The notes under the pieces are model-generated. The model made no database searches. It worked only from the letters and a program-made list of their open reading frames with translations, and was not told the origin of the DNA. 64,000 nt of DNA from Rhizobium sp. Root1220 (lineage in GTDB: Bacteria > Pseudomonadota > Alphaproteobacteria > Rhizobiales > Rhizobiaceae): assembly GCF_001426265.1 (NCBI RefSeq), contig NZ_LMDG01000037.1, positions 124,001 through 188,000 of the forward strand. The letters are read 5' to 3'. Positions 59,515-64,000 of the stretch are shown piece by piece; position 1 is the stretch's first letter; every line of letters starts with the position of its first letter. A program made the position numbers and the translations under genes.

Positions 59515-59886
59515 ATGTCGGTGATGAACGCGAAGCGTGTTCTCGTGGTGGAAGACAGTTTGATCATTGCGATGGAGGCCGAAGATATTCTTCGCCAGGT
59601 CGGGGTGGAAGATATTGGCATTGCCAGCAATCTGGATCAGGCGATGGAAGCTGCCACAGCGGAGGCCTATGATTTTGCGTTGCTCGACGTCAACCTCGGT
59701 GACGTGATGAGCTTCGATTTCGCCCGCTATCTTGCCGGCTTGAACATTCCTTTCGGCTTCGTCAGCGGCTACTCGGACACGAAGGAGTTTCCCGAAGACC
59801 TTCAAGGCGTTCCACTTCTCTTGAAACCGTTCGATGAATCGGCAATGCGCGAGTTCCTTCAGAAGCTTTCCCCGTCGTACGGCTAG
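59515..59886 (+). CDS. Single-domain response regulator, FATGUY-like
   Basis: Receiver-only response regulator, 123 residues, without output domain. Phosphorylation residues are intact: acidic pair E13-D14, phospho-acceptor D58 (ALLDVNLG), S84 and K104 (LLLKPF). The beta-4 segment PFGFVSGY (79-86) resembles the PFxFATGY motif of FATGUY response regulators, which act in alphaproteobacterial general stress signalling. A GGGGGG site precedes the ATG. No histidine kinase is adjacent. A role as phosphorelay or stress-adaptor protein is inference. Confidence 0.9.
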   Translation: MSVMNAKRVLVVEDSLIIAMEAEDILRQVGVEDIGIASNLDQAMEAATAEAYDFALLDVNLGDVMSFDFARYLAGLNIPFGFVSGYSDTKEFPEDLQGVPLLLKPFDESAMREFLQKLSPSYG

Positions 59887-59953
59887 GCATTCACATGACA
59901 TCCGGCCGGCCTTGCGATAGGATGAAACCGGTAAGCTTCAAGGCACTCTTCCA

Positions 59954-60727
59954 ATGCAGTGGCACGACCGGGCGATCATTCTGGGCATAAAGCGCCACGG
60001 CGAGTCGAGTGTCATCGCGGAGATGATGACGCGGGAACGGGGACGGCATCTCGGCATGGTCCGTTCCGGCCGCTCGCGGACCATGCAGCCGGTGCTGCAG
60101 CCCGGCAATGAAGTAGAGGTCACGTGGCGTGCGCGCCTTGACGAGCATCTAGGTGAATTCCGCGTGGAGCCTCTGACACTGCGGGCGGCGCGACTGATGG
60201 AGACGGCGACGGCCGTCTACGGGGTCCAGGCGCTGGGATCGTTGCTGCGCTTGCTGCCGGAACGCGATCCGCATCCACATCTCTTCGAAGCACTGGAGGT
60301 TATTCTTGAGAATCTCCACAATCCGGCCGACGCTGGAGAGCTTTTCGTTCGCTTCGAACTTGCGGTCCTGAATGATCTTGGCTTTGGCCTCGATTTGACC
60401 GAGTGCGCGGCAACCGGTACGCGCCTTGACCTTGCCTATGTCTCGCCAAAATCCGGCAGGGCTGTCAGTCGCAATGCGGGTGCGCCCTGGGCCGATAAGA
60501 TGCTGCTTATGCCGTCGTTCCTCAGCATGGAGGAAAACCGCGCTGCGGACTTCGATAGCCTCGATGCCGCGTTTCGCCTGACGGCATTTTTTCTCCACCG
60601 CCATGTCTACGAACCACGCGGCGTGGAAGCCGCCGCGGCGCGCGATGGTTTTGTCCAGGCAGCACTGAAAGCGATGAAGGCGACCGCTCGAGACAACGGC
60701 TTTTCCGAGCGCAAACACAATGGCTGA
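59954..60727 (+). CDS. recO: DNA repair protein RecO
   Basis: RecFOR-pathway protein that loads RecA on SSB-coated single-stranded DNA. 257 residues: N-terminal OB fold (about 1-80, MQWHDRAIILGIKRHGESSVIAEM, RGRHLGMVRSGRSRTMQPVLQPGN), helical core (about 85-240) and zinc-region equivalent RLDLAYVSPKSGRAVSRNAG; the Cys of that zinc site are mostly replaced, as often in alphaproteobacteria. It is convergent with the MOSC gene (24 bases apart). Confidence 0.95.
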   Translation: MQWHDRAIILGIKRHGESSVIAEMMTRERGRHLGMVRSGRSRTMQPVLQPGNEVEVTWRARLDEHLGEFRVEPLTLRAARLMETATAVYGVQALGSLLRLLPERDPHPHLFEALEVILENLHNPADAGELFVRFELAVLNDLGFGLDLTECAATGTRLDLAYVSPKSGRAVSRNAGAPWADKMLLMPSFLSMEENRAADFDSLDAAFRLTAFFLHRHVYEPRGVEAAAARDGFVQAALKAMKATARDNGFSERKHNG

Positions 60728-60751
60728 AACCGACAGGATACGGGCCAGCGT

Positions 60752-61609
60752 CTAAGCCCGATTGCGCACCTTCAATGCCCAGCCGTTCGGCCGCTCCTCC
60801 AGGACCTTCACTGCATCGCCGACTGCAATCTTGCCGCTATCGCGCGGCGTGACATTCCAGCCAAAGAGCGGTCCAGGCACGCGGCGGTCGGCTGACATGC
60901 GGATACGGCCCATTGCAGGAATCGGATTGGAGACGTCACGCGAGCCAGTTGTTTGATCCTGTGTTGTCATGATGCAGCGTGCGCATGGCTTGACGAGATC
61001 GAATCGGAGGCCACCGATTTCGATGGCTGCCCAGCCGTCCTCCGACCACGCTTCCTCGGTGTCGATGACGATGTTGGGTCGGAACCGCTCCATGCCGACG
61101 GTGCCGTCCGCGTGAGCCGCAAGATCGGCGTTCAGCGCTCTTAGCGATCCAGTCGTGGTCACCAGGATCTGATATCCGTCCGCGAAGGTGACCGGCGTGT
61201 CGTTACCTGCCCACTCGGTGCTGGCAATGCGTTTAGCGCCACTATCGAAGAAAACCAGTCTGACCGCTCGCCCGAGCCAACCGGAAAGCTGTTCGTTTGT
61301 CGTCTCGTCGGCCACCGCGGCATTGACGATCGATTTCCAGATCGCGACGTCCATGCGGTTTTCCGGGTTGGGCGGTGGCACGGCAAGCTCCTTTTCGCCC
61401 ATGATGAGACGAAAGCTTGAAGGCTCGGGCCGCACGTCGATGCGAGCGAGATCCGGCAACTCGCGCTGGGTGATGAAGTGGCCGTCGGGATCGGTGATCA
61501 TCGCCCGACGGTCGCCCGGCAATCCGAAAGCATCAATTTCCGTCGAACCCAGCCGGATGCCTCGGCCACTCTTGAGTGGGTAGATGAAGAGATCGCTGAT
61601 ACGCATCAT
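60752..61609 (-). CDS. MOSC domain protein (MOSC_N + MOSC)
   Basis: Molybdenum-cofactor sulfurase C-terminal-like protein, 285 residues, of the mARC/YcbX type without the ferredoxin tail. The N-terminal beta-barrel domain starts ISDLFIYPLKSGRGIRLG, and the MOSC domain contains RFRPNIVIDTEEAWSEDGW and the Moco-ligand cysteine in LVKPCARCIMTTQDQTTG. It may reduce N-hydroxylated compounds or carry sulfur with a partner reductase. An AGGAG site lies before the ATG; six bases separate it from the upstream HD gene stop, so it is in an operon. Confidence 0.92.
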   Translation of the reverse strand: MMRISDLFIYPLKSGRGIRLGSTEIDAFGLPGDRRAMITDPDGHFITQRELPDLARIDVRPEPSSFRLIMGEKELAVPPPNPENRMDVAIWKSIVNAAVADETTNEQLSGWLGRAVRLVFFDSGAKRIASTEWAGNDTPVTFADGYQILVTTTGSLRALNADLAAHADGTVGMERFRPNIVIDTEEAWSEDGWAAIEIGGLRFDLVKPCARCIMTTQDQTTGSRDVSNPIPAMGRIRMSADRRVPGPLFGWNVTPRDSGKIAVGDAVKVLEERPNGWALKVRNRA

Positions 61610-61615
61610 GTGCTC

Positions 61616-62260
61616 CTAGATTTCGTCCATGAAGGCTGCGAGGAAGTCGCGCAGGCGCTTGTCGCGTTCTGCCGCGAGCGCCCGTCCGGCATTGGTCTGG
61701 AAACCTTCTGCCAGCTTAAACAGTTTGGTCTGAAAATGGTCGATGACGTAGCGCTTGTCGTCAAGTTCACGATCAAGCGCCGAAGGGTCGAACGGATCGT
61801 AGAGCGCCGAGGACATCCGCCCGCCGATATAGAAGCACCGTCCAACGCCCACCATGCCGATCGCGTCTAGCCGGTCGGCGTCCTGAAGTATCCTTGCTTC
61901 GATCGTCTCGGGAGCAATGTTGGCGGAGAAGCTGTGCGCGGTGATTGCGTGCGCCACCGCTGCGACGTCGTCGGCAATCCAGCCCAATTCCGCGAGAATC
62001 ACGGTCGCCTTCTCAGCAGCGAGTGCGGACGCTTTCGACCTCAACGGCGAGTCTTTCTCGACGGCGACGCAATCGTGCAGAAGGACGGCGGCCGCAACGA
62101 TCCTCGCATCCCCGCCTTCGCTGGCCTGGATTCGGCTGGCATTCCTGAAGACGCGCAAGATATGCGCAAGATCGTGCGAACCATCGTCGCTCTCGGTGGA
62201 GTATCGGATGAGCTGCGAGGCAAGGTTCTCGAAAGGAAGGAAGGCCTTGGCCTCGAACAT
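61616..62260 (-). CDS. HD domain phosphohydrolase
   Basis: Predicted metal-dependent phosphohydrolase of about 214 residues. The HD fold carries SHDLAHILRVFRNA (first His/HD), VLLHDCVAVEKDSPLR (HD pair) and ILQDADRLDAIGMVGVGR (final Asp), typical of YedJ-like HD proteins. The substrate is unknown. The start used here (MFEAKAF) has a GGTGA site; an in-frame ATG at 62296 and a TTG at 62335 overlapping the stop of the upstream gene are alternatives. It lies between the GGDEF-EAL gene and the MOSC gene on one transcript. Confidence 0.88.
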   Translation of the reverse strand: MFEAKAFLPFENLASQLIRYSTESDDGSHDLAHILRVFRNASRIQASEGGDARIVAAAVLLHDCVAVEKDSPLRSKASALAAEKATVILAELGWIADDVAAVAHAITAHSFSANIAPETIEARILQDADRLDAIGMVGVGRCFYIGGRMSSALYDPFDPSALDRELDDKRYVIDHFQTKLFKLAEGFQTNAGRALAAERDKRLRDFLAAFMDEI

Positions 62261-62331
62261 GGGATCACCGGATACGGAGGGACTGGGCTCCTCCATAAAC
62301 GCAGGCGTTGCGAGTTGCAATGAAAGGCGCG

Positions 62332-64000
62332 TCAACTTGCCTTGGCGTGGCCTTGCCTGCGGGCCAGCATGAAAGGTACATCACCGGCAGGTCGCGGCGG
62401 GCTGATATGGTAGCCCTGTATTTCGTCGCACGCCTCGCGCGCGAGCAGCGCCAGCTGTTCTGCCGTTTCGACGCCTTCGACTGTAACCCTCATGCCGAGC
62501 GCATCGCCGAGGAGAATGATTGCGCGCATGATGGCGAAGGCTTCGCGGTTTTCGACGATGCCGTTCACGAATGACTTGTCGATCTTGATCTTGTCGAACG
62601 GAAAGCTGCTGAGATAGCTGAGTGACGAATATCCCGTGCCGAAGTCGTCCATGGCCACACGGATCCCGCTTTGTTTCAGGGTGTGCAGGATGGGAAGCGC
62701 CTCATCGAGATTTTCCATCAGCACGCTCTCGGTGATCTCAATCTCCAACCGACCCGGCGAAAGCTGGCCGGCGGCCAACGCCGCTGAGATATCGGCGGGG
62801 AGGTCGCTGTTCGTGAACTGTATGGCCGAGACATTGACCGCGACCTTTATGTTTTCCGGCCAGGACGCCGCATCAAGACAGGCCTGGCGAAGCACCCAGC
62901 GCCCGATATCGACGATCAGTCCGACCTCTTCCGCGAGAGGGATGAAGTCCATCGGAGGCACTCGGCCGCGAGTCGGGTGGTTCCAGCGGATAAGTGCCTC
63001 GAAGCCGCAGATCCTTTGCTGGATCAGATCGTAGAGAGGCTGATAGTGCAGCTCGAATTCGTCCCTTGCCAGGGCGTGCCGCAGGTCGGCTTCGAGCGCA
63101 TGCCGCGCCTCGATCTGCGCCTCCATTTCGGGTGTGAAGAACCGTTGGCCCTTTCGGCCGCCAAGCTTGGCGTGTGAAAGCGCGACGCCGGCATGCTTCA
63201 GCAGGACGTCGGTTTCTATTCCATCCTGCGGACTGATCGCGATGCCCATCGAGACGCTGAGCTCTACTGCCTTGTCCCCGCGAAAGAATGGCTCGGAAAG
63301 TTCGCGCCGGATCTGGTCTGCGAGGGCGGTCACATTCCACGGTTGCTGACGACCGGACTGAAGGATCGCGAATTCATCGGAACCGAGGCGTGCCAACACA
63401 TTTCCAGCGCCTGCCGACGCACGGATGCGTTCGGCGACTTGGCGCAGGATCTTGTCTCCCGCCGAAACGCCCAGCGTGTTGTTGACGGACTTGAAGCGGT
63501 CGAGATTGAGGTGAACAAGCGCGATCTGCTCACCCTGCTTGCGTACAGCCAGCGCCGCGTCGATCCGCTCCCTCAGGCTGATGCGATTTGGCAGGCCGGT
63601 GAGCGGATCGTGGTGGGCTAGGTAGGCAATACGCTCAGCGGCCTTCCGGTCTTCGCTGATGTCCGCGTGAATCGAGATATTGCTCCCGTCGGGCAAAACC
63701 GTGATGACGCTCTGGATTGTCCGACCGTCGTCCATCATCCACTCGCGCTGGCGGATGCGTGCGCCCTCTTGTCCCTTGAGGCGTGCCGCTTTCCCACCTG
63801 CTCGCTCCGTACCGCTGATCTTTGCAATCAGCGATCCCATGGTCACGCCTAGTGCGACCTGGTCGTCACTGAACCCGAACAGTTGCCGAAAGCGGATGTT
63901 GCAGGCGATCAGGCGTTGTTCCGTGTCGAAGACACTGAGACCGAGCGGAAGATTGTCGAGCACGACTTCAAAGAGCCGCTTCTGGTCAGCGAGTTCACCC
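62332..64000 (-). CDS. PAS-GGDEF-EAL protein, N-terminus beyond window
   Basis: Second-messenger protein, at least 555 residues and incomplete: the reading frame is open through the right edge (GELADQKRLFEVVLDN), so the start lies outside. A PAS-like sensor (about the first 125 visible residues) precedes the GGDEF domain with GSDEF in place of GGDEF, followed by an EAL domain with all landmarks (FEALIRW, NVSAIQF, EITESVL, DDFGTGYSSL, EGVET, QGY). The likely activity is c-di-GMP hydrolysis. The stop codon is next to the HD gene start region. Two PilZ proteins are also encoded in this window. Confidence 0.92.
   Translation of the reverse strand, partial: GELADQKRLFEVVLDNLPLGLSVFDTEQRLIACNIRFRQLFGFSDDQVALGVTMGSLIAKISGTERAGGKAARLKGQEGARIRQREWMMDDGRTIQSVITVLPDGSNISIHADISEDRKAAERIAYLAHHDPLTGLPNRISLRERIDAALAVRKQGEQIALVHLNLDRFKSVNNTLGVSAGDKILRQVAERIRASAGAGNVLARLGSDEFAILQSGRQQPWNVTALADQIRRELSEPFFRGDKAVELSVSMGIAISPQDGIETDVLLKHAGVALSHAKLGGRKGQRFFTPEMEAQIEARHALEADLRHALARDEFELHYQPLYDLIQQRICGFEALIRWNHPTRGRVPPMDFIPLAEEVGLIVDIGRWVLRQACLDAASWPENIKVAVNVSAIQFTNSDLPADISAALAAGQLSPGRLEIEITESVLMENLDEALPILHTLKQSGIRVAMDDFGTGYSSLSYLSSFPFDKIKIDKSFVNGIVENREAFAIMRAIILLGDALGMRVTVEGVETAEQLALLAREACDEIQGYHISPPRPAGDVPFMLARRQGHAKAS

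Noticed and set aside
60149..60718. 189-codon frame antisense to recO
   Set aside because: Shadow frame; the plus strand encodes a full RecO protein with its OB fold.
1..64000. CRISPR array, insertion sequence, prophage or integron
   Set aside because: No regularly spaced repeats, transposase, integrase or phage genes were found on either strand; tRNA-Ser shows no adjacent integrase or repeated 3' end.

Overview
The window looks like chromosome of a Rhizobiaceae alphaproteobacterium, most like Sinorhizobium/Ensifer. Evidence: the block rpoZ-rsh-(DUF3563)-DUF2062-acpS-lepB-rnc-era-Crp/Fnr-recO, a RopA-type porin, a compact iolR/iolCDEB inositol cluster with an IolC-DUF2090 fusion, a host-attachment-family protein, PilZ proteins and the overall codon use. 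No insertion sequence, prophage, integrase or CRISPR array is visible. Base composition is even apart from a few AT-rich promoter regions, so this is mostly core or stable accessory chromosome.

Layout. 0.2-10.6 kb: a DMT exporter, an unknown winged-helix-like protein, an atypical family-4-like uracil-DNA glycosylase, a YegD-type Hsp70, an RND efflux pair (adaptor and pump) and an atypical SDR. 10.8-17.5 kb: ETF-ubiquinone oxidoreductase behind a LiuR-like palindrome, a GNAT, MgtE, an MDR oxidoreductase divergent from an HxlR regulator, and an MFS exporter. 17.8-23.7 kb: a lipid kinase, a glutamine-synthetase-like gamma-glutamylpolyamine ligase divergent from a class III aminotransferase (polyamine use), and a GT2 glycosyltransferase divergent from a UPF0104-type membrane protein. 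23.6-26.3 kb: three DGPF/YCII proteins followed by an ECF42-type sigma factor. This operon is divergent from a small membrane protein, and both sides carry the same TGTCGA-N17-CG(A/T)C promoter element. 26.3-34.8 kb: AMP nucleosidase, small secreted proteins, a Sel1 protein with a structured leader, a HisC-like aminotransferase, two PilZ proteins, a DUF2177 protein, a host-attachment protein, a glyoxalase-like protein and a MATE exporter. 34.9-44.1 kb: iolB, iolE, iolD, iolC and iolR on the minus strand, with a divergent Gfo/Idh/MocA dehydrogenase and a ferredoxin-reductase-like flavoprotein. Four related operator-like sites sit upstream of iolC, iolR and the dehydrogenase gene. 44.2-50.7 kb: tRNA-Ser(GCU), the porin, an alpha/beta hydrolase, a soluble lytic transglycosylase, dapA and smpB. 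50.8-64 kb: a NYN protein, rpoZ, the bifunctional (p)ppGpp enzyme, the acpS-lepB-rnc-era cluster, a Crp/Fnr regulator, a single-domain response regulator, recO, a MOSC protein, an HD phosphohydrolase and a PAS-GGDEF-EAL protein that runs off the right edge.

The best candidate for something not yet described is the ECF42/DGPF locus. Matching divergent promoter elements suggest that an uncharacterised 75-residue membrane protein belongs to the sigma factor's own regulon. Other signals worth checking are the IolR operator set, a uracil-DNA glycosylase lacking two of the four expected Fe-S cysteines, an intrinsic terminator squeezed between rpoZ and rsh, and several signalling proteins with altered motifs.
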